In this document: positions 5,262-13,132 of the stretch, piece after piece
How the letters are laid out: each line of letters opens with the position of its first letter
Numbering within the stretch: position 1 is the first letter of the stretch
Origin: an uncultured Lachnospiraceae bacterium
GTDB lineage: Bacteria; Bacillota; Clostridia; Lachnospirales; Lachnospiraceae
Direction of reading: 5' to 3'
NCBI GenBank assembly: GCA_947589175.1
Contig: CANPZR010000028.1
Coordinates: 1 to 16,055 of the forward strand
Length of the DNA: 16,055 nucleotides
Notes under the pieces: generated by a model
What the model was told of the DNA's origin: nothing
The model's input: the letters and a program-made list of their open reading frames with translations, nothing else
The model's database searches: none
Made by a program: the position numbers and the translations under genes

Positions 5262-7844
5262 CTACTTTGCTACCCGCTCAATCTGATTATCCCGCTTCTT
5301 GAACTCTATATTGGAATAGACCTCCCTGACCTGGAAGGGATCTGAGCTGATGTACAGGAGCGTGCCCGGATAGACCCGTCCCTTGACCTCCACCTTGGCC
5401 GCCTTCTGCACGGTCATCTGCGCCATCTTCTCCTCCCTCTTTTTCAAGAGATCTTTCTTTTCCTGCTTTTCCGTATAAATCGCCTTGGTCAGCTTGTCGC
5501 ACAGGGCGGTAATCTTCTCATCCCGCACCGGCTGCTCCATAAACTTGTACAGGGCCGTCTCGCAGGACTTTAACTGGGCGTCTACCTTGGCGATCTTCTT
5601 GGTAAGCTCCTGGTAGGACATCATGTCCTCCTTGTCGATGCCCACCTCCAGAACCGTCTTGACCTCGGCCACGTTGCCGATTCCATAGCAGCTGACGCCC
5701 TGCTTGGCGCATATGTAGCCGCCGATGATAACACCCTTTCTTCCCTGCACTAACAGCTTGCCCTGAGCCTTCACCTGGCAGTTCAGAAGATAGCTGGCCT
5801 CCACGTTGCCCGCCGCCTCGAGATTGACCGACTCGAAAAATTGTCCGGTAATATCGCCGCCCGCGACAATCATGCTCTTTCCCTGTCCCTGGCAACCCTT
5901 CCGGATGACGATGTTCTTCCCGGCCACGATCTTAGCCCCCTCGCAGTTGCCGCCGATCATGATGTTGCCGGCCGCCGTCACGGAAAAGCCCGGATCCACG
6001 TTGCCCATGATATCCACATCGCCGTCAAAGTCAATGTCTCCCACGGAGACGTCCACATTGCCCGTCACCGTGTAGAGGTTGCGGATGGTCAGCTCCCTGT
6101 TCTCATCGTTCACCTCGATGATGCCGTCCAGGCTGGAGTAGTATTTCTTCTTGTCCTCCGACATGACAAAGCCCTGTCCGCGCAGAGGCGGAAGCTCCTT
6201 GCCTCTCTTGGGAGCTACCACGTTGCCCAGAACGTCGAAACCAAAGGCGCCCGCCGTAGACGAGTGGTACTCCGCCACTAGCTGGTTGCGCTTCACGGAC
6301 TCAAAAAGCTCCATGCTCTTGTAGTCCACGGTTCCATTTTCCAGCACCTTGGGCTTGCGCTTTAACTCCCGGCGGAAATAGTACTGGTACCAGCCGTCGT
6401 CGCCATTCTTGGCAGGACGACCCTCCGCCACAACCACCGGCCTGTCAAATACTTTATTTTTAACGATCTTCTTAATGATGTCTTTTTTAATTCCCTGCTT
6501 CACGTCATGATGCCTGAGGTGGCGCATGATCTCCGCCTCGTTGAGCTTCTCCAGATAGTCCGGCATGATATCCACCAGCTCGGAAAAATCGATGGTGGCT
6601 TTCATGCGGTCCGGCGACACGACCACGCAGGATTGAAGCAGAAATTCCTTGGACTGCTGCTCCTGCAGCTCCTCCATCTCTTCTTCGTCCGTCTCCTCCT
6701 CGTCATCCGTGAGGTGCAGAAGCTCCTGCAGGCTGGCAATCAGCTCATCTCTCTCGTCTTTTTCTTCCTTTGGCTGGTTTTCCGACTCCTGGAGAAGCTT
6801 CTTGACGTCTTTCACGGAGACTTCGCTCTCGCTCTCCTCCAGATCCTTGCGCATCTTCTCCATCTGCTCCGGCTCGTAGTAGACCTTCGCGTACTGGGAC
6901 ACGTCCACGCCGCTGTTCAGTCCCCTGCGGATCTCCTTCATCTGATCTACATCAAACTCGGGCCTCGCGTACTGGGATACATCAATCCCATCCTCCAGTC
7001 CCAGACGGATTTCCCGCATCTGGAACCAGTTGTATTCCGGTCTGGCATACAGAGACACATCCAGATTGCCCTTTAATCCCCGGGCGATCTCCCGCATCTG
7101 CACGCCGTGGAACTCCTTGCGGAAATAGGGGAGAAGGTTCACTCCCTGCTCGTTGGCGTTGTTCAGCTCCTCTAACTGCTCGGCGTTATACCCCTGCTCC
7201 AGATATTCGCTGAGGTCGTTTCCAGCCGCCTTTCCGCGGCCCAGCTCCATCAGAGCCCGCCCCGGATAGCCTTTCTCTGCGTACCCCGAGAGGTCGATTT
7301 TCTTTAGCAGTCCCAATCGGACGGCACGCATGACCGAAGACTTGAACGTCGGCTTGGCGTACAGCTCCACCGGCAGTCCCCGCTCCAGACCCTGGCGAAT
7401 CTCCTTCATCTGCATCCAGTCAAACGCAACGTCCGCATAGCTGTCCACATCCAGGCCCTTTTCCAGACCCTGACGGATCTCCTGCATCTGATAGGAGAGA
7501 AACTGCGTGTTGGCGTACTTGGAAATATCTAACTTTTTCTGGATACCCTGTCGGATCTCCGCGCACTGCAGCCGGTCAAAGCCCTTCTTCAGATAGGGGC
7601 TCATGTCAATGCCCGTCTCCAGGTCGGTCCGGATTCCCTCCATCTCCATCCAGTTCAGGGACGGATCCAGATAATTTTCCACCGGAAGCCCCTTCTCCAG
7701 TCCCAGACGGATCTGTTCCAGCTGGAAAACGTCAAAGGACAGACGGCGATATAGATCAATATCGCCGCCTGCTTTTTGACACAGGCGCAGCTCGCGCTCA
7801 TAATTCTTCTGAGTGATTTCGGAATCAATAGCCATTTTCATCAT
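5262..7844 (-). CDS. FapA/DUF342-family protein with N-terminal array of 26-residue repeats
   Basis: The 860-residue protein has three parts. Residues 37-322 hold eleven consecutive 26-residue repeats of the form F-x3-QM-x-EIR-x-GL-x2-G-x-DVS-x-YA-x-P-x, with half copies on both sides. Repeats 6-8 are the most degenerate. A charged, Glu-rich stretch (about 340-405) follows. The DUF342 (FapA-like) region then runs from about 405, ending in glycine-rich beta-helix turns such as GNVDVSVGDIDFDGDVDIMG and AGNIMIGGNCEGAKIVAG. A coiled coil at about 745-820 precedes the C-terminus. FapA proteins are linked to polar flagellar assembly in some proteobacteria, but in Clostridia the role is unknown, and no flagellar gene is near. 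There is no signal peptide. The ATG at 7844 has GGGGGA six bases upstream. It follows the prolyl-isomerase gene by 41 bases and is coupled to the HD-GYP gene. Domain call firm, function unknown. Confidence 0.85.
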   Translation of the reverse strand: MMKMAIDSEITQKNYERELRLCQKAGGDIDLYRRLSFDVFQLEQIRLGLEKGLPVENYLDPSLNWMEMEGIRTDLETGIDMSPYLKKGFDRLQCAEIRQGIQKKLDISKYANTQFLSYQMQEIRQGLEKGLDVDSYADVAFDWMQMKEIRQGLERGLPVELYAKPTFKSSVMRAVRLGLLKKIDLSGYAEKGYPGRALMELGRGKAAGNDLSEYLEQGYNAEQLEELNNANEQGVNLLPYFRKEFHGVQMREIARGLKGNLDVSLYARPEYNWFQMREIRLGLEDGIDVSQYARPEFDVDQMKEIRRGLNSGVDVSQYAKVYYEPEQMEKMRKDLEESESEVSVKDVKKLLQESENQPKEEKDERDELIASLQELLHLTDDEEETDEEEMEELQEQQSKEFLLQSCVVVSPDRMKATIDFSELVDIMPDYLEKLNEAEIMRHLRHHDVKQGIKKDIIKKIVKNKVFDRPVVVAEGRPAKNGDDGWYQYYFRRELKRKPKVLENGTVDYKSMELFESVKRNQLVAEYHSSTAGAFGFDVLGNVVAPKRGKELPPLRGQGFVMSEDKKKYYSSLDGIIEVNDENRELTIRNLYTVTGNVDVSVGDIDFDGDVDIMGNVDPGFSVTAAGNIMIGGNCEGAKIVAGKNIVIRKGCQGQGKSMIVAGGDITGQFFESVNLEAAGNVEASYLLNCQVKAQGKLLVQGRKGVIIGGYICAKQGVSCYGIGNVAEVKTVLEVGIDKEDMMSYQELTKKIAKVDAQLKSCETALYKFMEQPVRDEKITALCDKLTKAIYTEKQEKKDLLKKREEKMAQMTVQKAAKVEVKGRVYPGTLLYISSDPFQVREVYSNIEFKKRDNQIERVAK

Positions 7845-7885
7845 AAAACGTCCCCCATGTCATCATTACCCTTACATCGTTTCTG

Positions 7886-9025
7886 CTATTTCTTTATTTT
7901 TGAAACCTCTTTTTCATAATCCGCCACCTTCGTGTAATGATATGACGTCAGCATATAATCTTCAAAGCTAAATGAAGAATCGCCATAGGTAAGCTCATAA
8001 GCCTGGCGGAGATTCTCAACTGTCATCTGTGTGCTCGTAGCCGTATCGGAAATAAAGTCTTCCAGTTCCTTGTCGGTCGGCTCCGGCATATTCTCCTTGG
8101 CGAAAATAGCCTCAACCACCAGCTGGTACTTGACCTGGCTGTCCGCCGCCTCTTCTAACAGCTTCTCATAGGATTCCTTCGTGTAACCCATCTGACCCAG
8201 CACCACGTCAAACTCTACGCTGTCCCCGTAGGACATCTGGATGGAAGCGCGGTTCATGGCGTCCATCTGCTGCTTGTAAGCTTCCTTCAGCGTCGTCGGC
8301 GTCTTGATCAGCTCCGATTCCTCAACAATCTTGTTGACAGCCTCATACCCGATGGAAGATTCCTTGCTTTTCTTCAATGACTTTCTCGTCTCCTTCTCAA
8401 ACTCCTCCACCGTCTTGTAGGAGGTGTACTTCTTCACGAATTTGTCGTCAAAGGTGTTCGGAGAAGTCTTTATTTTATAATTAATTGTAACGGTGAACAC
8501 AACGTCTTTGCCGGCCAGATCGGGACTATTGGTATAAGGATCCGGGAACTGTAAGTTCAGATCCTTCGTCTCGCCTACCTTCATGCCGTCCAGGCCCTCG
8601 TCAAATCCATCGATAAACCCGGAATTTCCGATGGTCAGCTCCTGATCCTCCGCGGAGCCATTGTCAAACTCCTTGCCGTCGATCTTGCCGACATAGTCCA
8701 TGTTAACCGTATCACCGGTGCTGCAGGTACCCTTCTTGACCTTCTTCTCCTTGGGGTACTGGGAGAGGTAGTTGTTCTTCTGCTCCTCGATCTCGGAATC
8801 CTTGACCTTGCAGTCTATCTCTATGCCTTTATACTCTGCAAGCTTCAGGCACTCGAGCGGATCATAATCCTCTATCACTATAGGTCCGCCGGACACCGCC
8901 GAAGAAGTGGCGTCCGCGCTGTGAGGGTCGCCCACGAATTTCGCCTTGACATCATCCCATGAACATCCTGTGAGAACTGCCGCCATCAGCACAATAACCG
9001 CGGCAATCGTATATTGCTTTTTCAC
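7886..9025 (-). CDS. Lipoprotein with FKBP-type peptidyl-prolyl isomerase domain, trigger-factor-like
   Basis: This 379-residue surface lipoprotein probably helps fold secreted proteins outside the membrane. The signal peptide ends in lipobox LTGC with Cys21 as the lipidated residue, and a low-complexity spacer follows. The FKBP domain spans about 104-185, with GDTVNMDYVGKIDGKEFDNG, then GFIDGFDEGLDGMKVGE and PDPY. The C-terminal part (about 190-379) is helical and charged. It resembles the chaperone arms of trigger factor, giving a domain order like trigger factor without its ribosome-binding N-terminus. The start codon is GTG at 9025, chosen because AGGAGG lies eight bases upstream. An extended -10 promoter lies at 9060-9068. 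The FapA-like gene follows 41 bases after the stop, suggesting an operon. Isomerase activity is inferred from the domain. Confidence 0.9.
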   Translation of the reverse strand: MKKQYTIAAVIVLMAAVLTGCSWDDVKAKFVGDPHSADATSSAVSGGPIVIEDYDPLECLKLAEYKGIEIDCKVKDSEIEEQKNNYLSQYPKEKKVKKGTCSTGDTVNMDYVGKIDGKEFDNGSAEDQELTIGNSGFIDGFDEGLDGMKVGETKDLNLQFPDPYTNSPDLAGKDVVFTVTINYKIKTSPNTFDDKFVKKYTSYKTVEEFEKETRKSLKKSKESSIGYEAVNKIVEESELIKTPTTLKEAYKQQMDAMNRASIQMSYGDSVEFDVVLGQMGYTKESYEKLLEEAADSQVKYQLVVEAIFAKENMPEPTDKELEDFISDTATSTQMTVENLRQAYELTYGDSSFSFEDYMLTSYHYTKVADYEKEVSKIKK

Positions 9026-9059
9026 TTTAATTTCCTCCTAAACAATCTTTATCTTTTTC

Positions 9060-9068
9060 AGTATATCA
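9060..9068 (-). promoter_or_regulatory. Extended -10 promoter of the prolyl-isomerase lipoprotein gene
   Basis: TGATATACT on the minus strand is an extended -10 (TG, one base, TATACT at 9060-9065). No good -35 exists at the right distance, only a pyrimidine-rich run, which extended -10 promoters tolerate. Transcription would start near 9053, about 28 bases before the GTG. Confidence 0.5.
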
Positions 9069-9070
9069 CG

Positions 9071-9110
9071 AAAAAAAAGAAAAGAAAAGTGTAATTTTTG
9101 TGTCTTTTCT
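9071..9110 (-). terminator. Weak candidate terminator of the trp operon
   Basis: About 30 bases after the trpA stop, AGAAAAG (9104-9110 complement) and CTTTTCT (9083-9089 complement) can form a 7-bp stem with a 14-base loop, followed on the minus strand by a long pyrimidine-rich run. The stem is mostly A-T, so termination may be leaky and some read-through into the lipoprotein gene is possible. Confidence 0.3.
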
Positions 9111-9138
9111 AACCGATCATGACATTTCGCCCAGCGGC

Positions 9139-9915
9139 CTATACGGACATCACGGCCTCTTTCATGGACCTCACATACTCCGCTACATGGGGGACGCTGT
9201 CCTTTCCATACTGCGCCACGATTTTCACGATGGCGCTCCCCACGATGGCGCCGTCCGAGATGGACGCCATCTCTCGCGCCTGTTCGGGCGTGGAGATGCC
9301 GAATCCGATGGCGCACGGGATATCCGTGATCTCCCTCACTACCTGAATCAGCTCCGAGATGCCGGAATTGATCTGCGCGCGGACGCCCGTCACGCCCAGG
9401 GAGCTCACGCAGTAGAGAAATCCCTTTGCCTCCTTCGCGATCATCTTCACGCGGCTCGCGCTCGTCGGCGCGATCATGGAAATCACCGTCAGACCCTGCT
9501 CCGCGAACACCGCGTCGATCTCCCCCTTTTCCTCAAAGGGAACGTCCGGCACGATCACGCCGGAGACGCCGCACTCCTTTGCCTTTTTCGCGAATTTCTC
9601 CGTGCCGTACACATAGATGGGATTGATGTAGGTCATAAATACCATAGGCACCCGCATCCGGTCCTTGATAGAATGTACCATGTCAAAAATCCGGTCGGTC
9701 GTCGTCCCCGACTGGAGCGCCCGAAGGTCCGCCTCCTGAATTACCGGCCCCTCGGCCACGGGATCGGAGAACGGAATACCGATCTCAATTAAATCCGCCC
9801 CCGCCTCCTGCATGGCGAGCAGAAGCTCTCTTGTGGTGTCCAGATCCGGATCTCCCGCCGTCACAAAGGGAATAAACGCTTTTTTGTTGTCAAATGCCTC
9901 CGCAATCTTATTCAT
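9139..9915 (-). CDS. trpA: Tryptophan synthase alpha chain
   Basis: TrpA cleaves indole-3-glycerol phosphate to indole and glyceraldehyde 3-phosphate and passes indole to TrpB in an alpha2-beta2 complex. The 258-residue length is normal for this TIM-barrel enzyme. FVTAGDPD, LIEIGIPFSDP and the phosphate-binding GFGIS near the C-terminus are present. Catalytic Glu44 corresponds to E. coli Glu49. The position of catalytic Asp60 is Glu55 (PVAEGPVIQ), a conservative change worth noting. I use the ATG at 9915, which has a GGGGTGG ribosome site six bases upstream and overlaps the end of trpB by eight bases (ATGAATAA), a normal coupling arrangement. A longer frame to 9978 would overlap trpB extensively and adds unconserved residues. 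It is the last gene of the trp operon. Confidence 0.96.
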   Translation of the reverse strand: MNKIAEAFDNKKAFIPFVTAGDPDLDTTRELLLAMQEAGADLIEIGIPFSDPVAEGPVIQEADLRALQSGTTTDRIFDMVHSIKDRMRVPMVFMTYINPIYVYGTEKFAKKAKECGVSGVIVPDVPFEEKGEIDAVFAEQGLTVISMIAPTSASRVKMIAKEAKGFLYCVSSLGVTGVRAQINSGISELIQVVREITDIPCAIGFGISTPEQAREMASISDGAIVGSAIVKIVAQYGKDSVPHVAEYVRSMKEAVMSV

Positions 9916-11101
9916 GGATATCCACCCCCCTGTATCTGGCGATTGCCGCCACGTCCTTATCTCCCCGCCCCGAAACATTGACTACGATAATCTGGTCCTT
10001 TTCCAGCTGAGGCGCCAGCTTTCTCGCGTAGGCGAGCGCGTGGGAGCTCTCGATGGCAGGAATAATTCCCTCGATTCGGGAGAGATACTCAAATGCCTCC
10101 ACAGCCTCGTCGTCGGTGATGGACACATACTGCGCACGCCCCGTGTCGTACAGATTCGCGTGCTCCGGTCCGATGCCCGGATAGTCTAATCCCGCCGAGA
10201 TCGAGTACACCGGCGCAATCTGCCCGTACTCGTCCTGGCAGAAATAGGATTTCATGCCGTGAAATACGCCGAGCGTCCCGGTGGCGATCGTTGCAGCCGT
10301 ATCCGCCGTGTTCACGCCCCGGCCCGCCGCCTCGCAGCCGATGAGCTTCACGCTCTCGTCCGGGATAAATTCATAGAAGGCGCCCATTGCGTTGCTGCCG
10401 CCCCCCACGCACGCCAATACCGCGTCCGGGAGCTTTCCTTCCTTTTCCATCAGCTGCGCCTTGATCTCTTTTCCAATCACGCTCTGGAAATCCCGCACAA
10501 TCGTGGGGAACGGGTGCGGTCCCATGACCGAGCCGATGACGTAGTGCGTGTCGTCGATCCGCCTGGTCCACTCTCGGAGCGTTTCATTGACCGCGTCCTT
10601 CAGCGTCTGGGTGCCGCTCGTCACCGGGTGCACCTTGGCGCCAAGGAGCTCCATCCGGTACACGTTTAGCGCCTGCCTGTCCGTGTCCACCTTGCCCATG
10701 TAGATCTCGCACTCCATGCCCAAAAGCGCCGCCACCGTCGCCGTCGCCACGCCGTGCTGGCCCGCGCCGGTCTCCGCGATAATGCGCGTCTTGCCCATCT
10801 TTTTCGCGAGAAGCGCCTGCCCCAGCGCGTTGTTCAGCTTGTGGGAGCCGGTGTGGTTTAGGTCCTCTCTTTTCAGGTAAATTTTCGCCCCGCCCAAGTC
10901 CTCCGTCATGTGGGAGGCGTAGTACAGCCTGGACGGACGCCCCACATAATTGTGCAGAAGGTCCTCAAATTCCTTTACAAATTCCGGATCCTCCTTGTAG
11001 CGCTTATAGGCGTTTTCCAATTCTATCACCGCATTCATCAGCGTCTCCGGAATGTACTGTCCGCCGTGAATACCAAATCTTCCCTCTGCCATCGCTTTCA
11101 C
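9908..11101 (-). CDS. trpB: Tryptophan synthase beta chain
   Basis: TrpB joins indole and serine to make tryptophan using pyridoxal phosphate. The 397-residue protein has the PLP lysine in LNHTGSHKLNNALG (Lys88). ETGAGQHGVATA follows, with Glu110 at the place of the catalytic Glu109 of Salmonella, then the phosphate-binding GGGSNAMG and a C-terminal SGRGDKD. It is the TrpB1 type that pairs with TrpA. Two starts are possible. GTG at 11101 overlaps the trpC stop (GTGA) with a GGAGG only four bases away; ATG at 11092 has the same GGAGG at 13 bases. Neither spacing is ideal, so the first three residues are uncertain. The gene touches trpC directly, leaving no room for the trpF found at this place in some relatives. 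Confidence 0.96.
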   Translation of the reverse strand: MKAMAEGRFGIHGGQYIPETLMNAVIELENAYKRYKEDPEFVKEFEDLLHNYVGRPSRLYYASHMTEDLGGAKIYLKREDLNHTGSHKLNNALGQALLAKKMGKTRIIAETGAGQHGVATATVAALLGMECEIYMGKVDTDRQALNVYRMELLGAKVHPVTSGTQTLKDAVNETLREWTRRIDDTHYVIGSVMGPHPFPTIVRDFQSVIGKEIKAQLMEKEGKLPDAVLACVGGGSNAMGAFYEFIPDESVKLIGCEAAGRGVNTADTAATIATGTLGVFHGMKSYFCQDEYGQIAPVYSISAGLDYPGIGPEHANLYDTGRAQYVSITDDEAVEAFEYLSRIEGIIPAIESSHALAYARKLAPQLEKDQIIVVNVSGRGDKDVAAIARYRGVDIHE

Positions 11102-11946
11102 ACTTCCTCCGTTCCTCTCAATTTGTCAAGCATTGCCTTCTTGTCGCTGCTGCGCATCAGCGTCTCCCCGATGAGGACGCCGTTTACGCGGCCTTTTTCC
11201 AGCTCGATAATATCCTCCCTGGTCCGGATGCCGCTCTCCGCCACGAACAGGATGTTCTCCGGCACCTTTTCCCGGAGCCGGATTCCGTTGTGGATATCCA
11301 CGGTAAAATCCTTCAGATTCCGGTTGTTGACGCCGATAATCCGCGCGCCCGCCGACACGGCCGCCGCGATTTCCTCCTCGTCGTGCGCCTCCACGAGCGC
11401 CGACAGCCCCAGACTGTCGCAGATCTCAATATAGCGCCGGATCGTCGCCTCCGGGAGCAGGGCGCAGATCAGGAGCACCAGGGACGCCCCCGCCGCCTTC
11501 GCCTCGTAGATCATGTACTCGTCGATGGTAAAATCCTTCCGCAGAAGCGGCGTTTTCACGGTCTGGGAAATCTCTTTTAAATAAGAAATGTTCCCCAGAA
11601 AATAGTCCGGCTCCGTCAGCACCGACATCGCGTCGGCACCCGCCGCCTCGTACTCCCTTGCAATCGACAGGTAGTCAAAATCCTCCGCAATGACTCCCTT
11701 GGAGGGCGACGCCTTCTTCACCTCGCAGATAAAGGAAATTCCCGGCTTCTTTAAAGTTTCTTCAAAGGAAAAGGTTCCTGCTGCTACATTCCTTTGAGAC
11801 ATTTCCCCTTGGGACATTCCCCCGCCGGACGCCGTTTCCCGGGCGAGCGTCTGCTCCGCAAGCTCCTTCATTTTTTCAGGAGAGATTTCCTGTTTCGCCC
11901 TCTCCACCCGGATTTTCGTCTTTGCCGCGATTTCGTCCAAAATCAT
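11098..11946 (-). CDS. trpC: Indole-3-glycerol phosphate synthase
   Basis: TrpC closes the ring of carboxyphenylaminodeoxyribulose phosphate, releasing CO2. The TIM barrel shows CEVKKASPSKG (Glu75 and Lys77), the catalytic lysine in LRKDF (Lys137), GVNNRNL and VAESGI near the C-terminus. At 282 residues it is about 20 longer than usual. The extra length is a Gly/Ser/Met/Gln-rich segment (about 40-57, GGGMSQGEMSQRNVAAG) between the N-terminal helix and the barrel, encoded by a small tandem duplication. It is a single-function enzyme with no TrpF domain fused. The ATG at 11946 overlaps the trpD stop as ATGA, with GGAGG ten bases upstream inside trpD. It is part of the trp operon. Confidence 0.95.
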   Translation of the reverse strand: MILDEIAAKTKIRVERAKQEISPEKMKELAEQTLARETASGGGMSQGEMSQRNVAAGTFSFEETLKKPGISFICEVKKASPSKGVIAEDFDYLSIAREYEAAGADAMSVLTEPDYFLGNISYLKEISQTVKTPLLRKDFTIDEYMIYEAKAAGASLVLLICALLPEATIRRYIEICDSLGLSALVEAHDEEEIAAAVSAGARIIGVNNRNLKDFTVDIHNGIRLREKVPENILFVAESGIRTREDIIELEKGRVNGVLIGETLMRSSDKKAMLDKLRGTEEV

Positions 11947-12956
11947 GCCTTTGTTGCCTCCACAAATTCTTTCAGCTTTGCTGCTGCCTTGCCGCTGTCA
12001 ATAATATCGGCCGCCTCCTTGACGCAGTCCTCCATTGAGGAGCCGTCGTCCTTCCCCAGATACAGGGCGATTCCCGCATTCATGAGAACCACGTTGCGCT
12101 TGGCGCCCGTCTCCTTTCCGGTCAGAATATCCTCCGTAATCTTCGCGTTCTCCTCCGGCGTGCCGCCAATTAACTCCGACAGCTCGCAGGGAGTGAAACC
12201 GAACTGCTCCGGCGTGATGTCGAAGGATTTCAGCTCGCCGTCCCGGATCTCGCAGCAGTGCGTCGGCCCGGTCAGCGTGATCTCATCCAATCCGTCGCTC
12301 CCGCACACGGCCATGCCGCGCTTTACGCCCAGATTGCTCAACACCTGCGCCAGCTTCTCCACTAACTCCTTATCGTACACGCCCATCAGCTGTCTGGTCG
12401 CCCCCGCCGGGTTGGTCAGCGGTCCCAAAATGTTAAATACGGTGCGCTCCTTCATCTCTTTTCTCACAGGCCCCACATTCTTCATGGACGGGTGATATTT
12501 CTGCGCGAATAAAAATGCCATTTTCGTGTCGTCTAACACCTTTTTATTCTCCTCGACGGAGAGAGTCAGGTTCACGCCCAGGCTCTCCAGAAGATCTGCC
12601 GCGCCGCTCTTGCTGGACACGCTGCGATTGCCGTGCTTGGCTACCGGGACGCCCGCCGCCGCGATGACAAATGCCGCCGTCGTGGAAATATTGAAGGTTC
12701 CGACCTCGTCTCCGCCGGTCCCCACGATCTCCATGACCTCAAAATCCGGCTCTAAGTGGGTGCCGAGGCTCCTCATCGCCGTGGCGGACGCCGTGATCTC
12801 CGTAATCGTCTCGCCCTTCATGCGGAGCGCCGTCAGATACGTCGCCATCTGCACCTGGGACGCCTCCCCCGACATAAGCTCCTTCATCACGCTCTCCGCC
12901 TCCTCGTAGGAGAGATCGACCTTGTTAATTACCTTGTGAATTGCTTCCTGAATCAT
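11943..12956 (-). CDS. trpD: Anthranilate phosphoribosyltransferase
   Basis: TrpD transfers the phosphoribosyl group of PRPP to anthranilate, the second step of the pathway. The 337-residue protein has the usual length. Its diagnostic motifs are GTGGD (79-83), NISTTAAFV, KHGNRSVSSKSGAAD (107-121) and the magnesium-site DGLDE region. It is not fused to trpG. The ATG at 12956 has GGAGG six bases upstream. Upstream is a 176-base AT-rich spacer, the only sizeable gap in the operon, holding a candidate internal promoter. Downstream it overlaps trpC by four bases. Confidence 0.96.
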   Translation of the reverse strand: MIQEAIHKVINKVDLSYEEAESVMKELMSGEASQVQMATYLTALRMKGETITEITASATAMRSLGTHLEPDFEVMEIVGTGGDEVGTFNISTTAAFVIAAAGVPVAKHGNRSVSSKSGAADLLESLGVNLTLSVEENKKVLDDTKMAFLFAQKYHPSMKNVGPVRKEMKERTVFNILGPLTNPAGATRQLMGVYDKELVEKLAQVLSNLGVKRGMAVCGSDGLDEITLTGPTHCCEIRDGELKSFDITPEQFGFTPCELSELIGGTPEENAKITEDILTGKETGAKRNVVLMNAGIALYLGKDDGSSMEDCVKEAADIIDSGKAAAKLKEFVEATKA

Positions 12957-12972
12957 GATTTGCCTCCAATCC

Positions 12973-12989
12973 GGAGCGTTCTTCGCTCC
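12973..12989 (-). other. Small stem-loop in the trpG-trpD spacer
   Basis: GGAGCG and CGCTCC pair over 6 bp around a five-base loop, 17 bases upstream of the trpD ATG and close to its ribosome site. No T run follows, so it is not a terminator. It could affect trpD translation or processing of the mRNA between trpG and trpD. Confidence 0.35.
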
Positions 12990-13005
12990 TCTGATAAATA
13001 TTTTA

Positions 13006-13035
13006 ATTTTAAATTTTAAATTTTTCTCTTATCAA
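13006..13035 (-). promoter_or_regulatory. Candidate internal promoter upstream of trpD
   Basis: TTGATA (13030-13035) and TAAAAT (13006-13011) each match five of six consensus bases, with an 18-bp spacer, in the spacer between trpG and trpD. The stretch is almost pure A and T, which raises the chance of a false match. A promoter here would express trpDCBA independently of the T-box. Confidence 0.35.
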
Positions 13036-13132
13036 ATAATATTGGTTTTCACTTCAATATCGTCGCAGATTTCCCATCGGAAAATATTCGTTTTCGATAC
13101 TCTGCACCCTCGCAATCTTACATCTCGCAATT

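Noticed and set aside
6649..6879. Serine-rich plus-strand frame
   Set aside because: It is the antisense of the Glu-rich linker of the FapA-like gene.
9916..9978. N-terminal extension of trpA
   Set aside because: The added residues lie wholly within trpB and are not conserved; the ATG at 9915 has a proper ribosome site.
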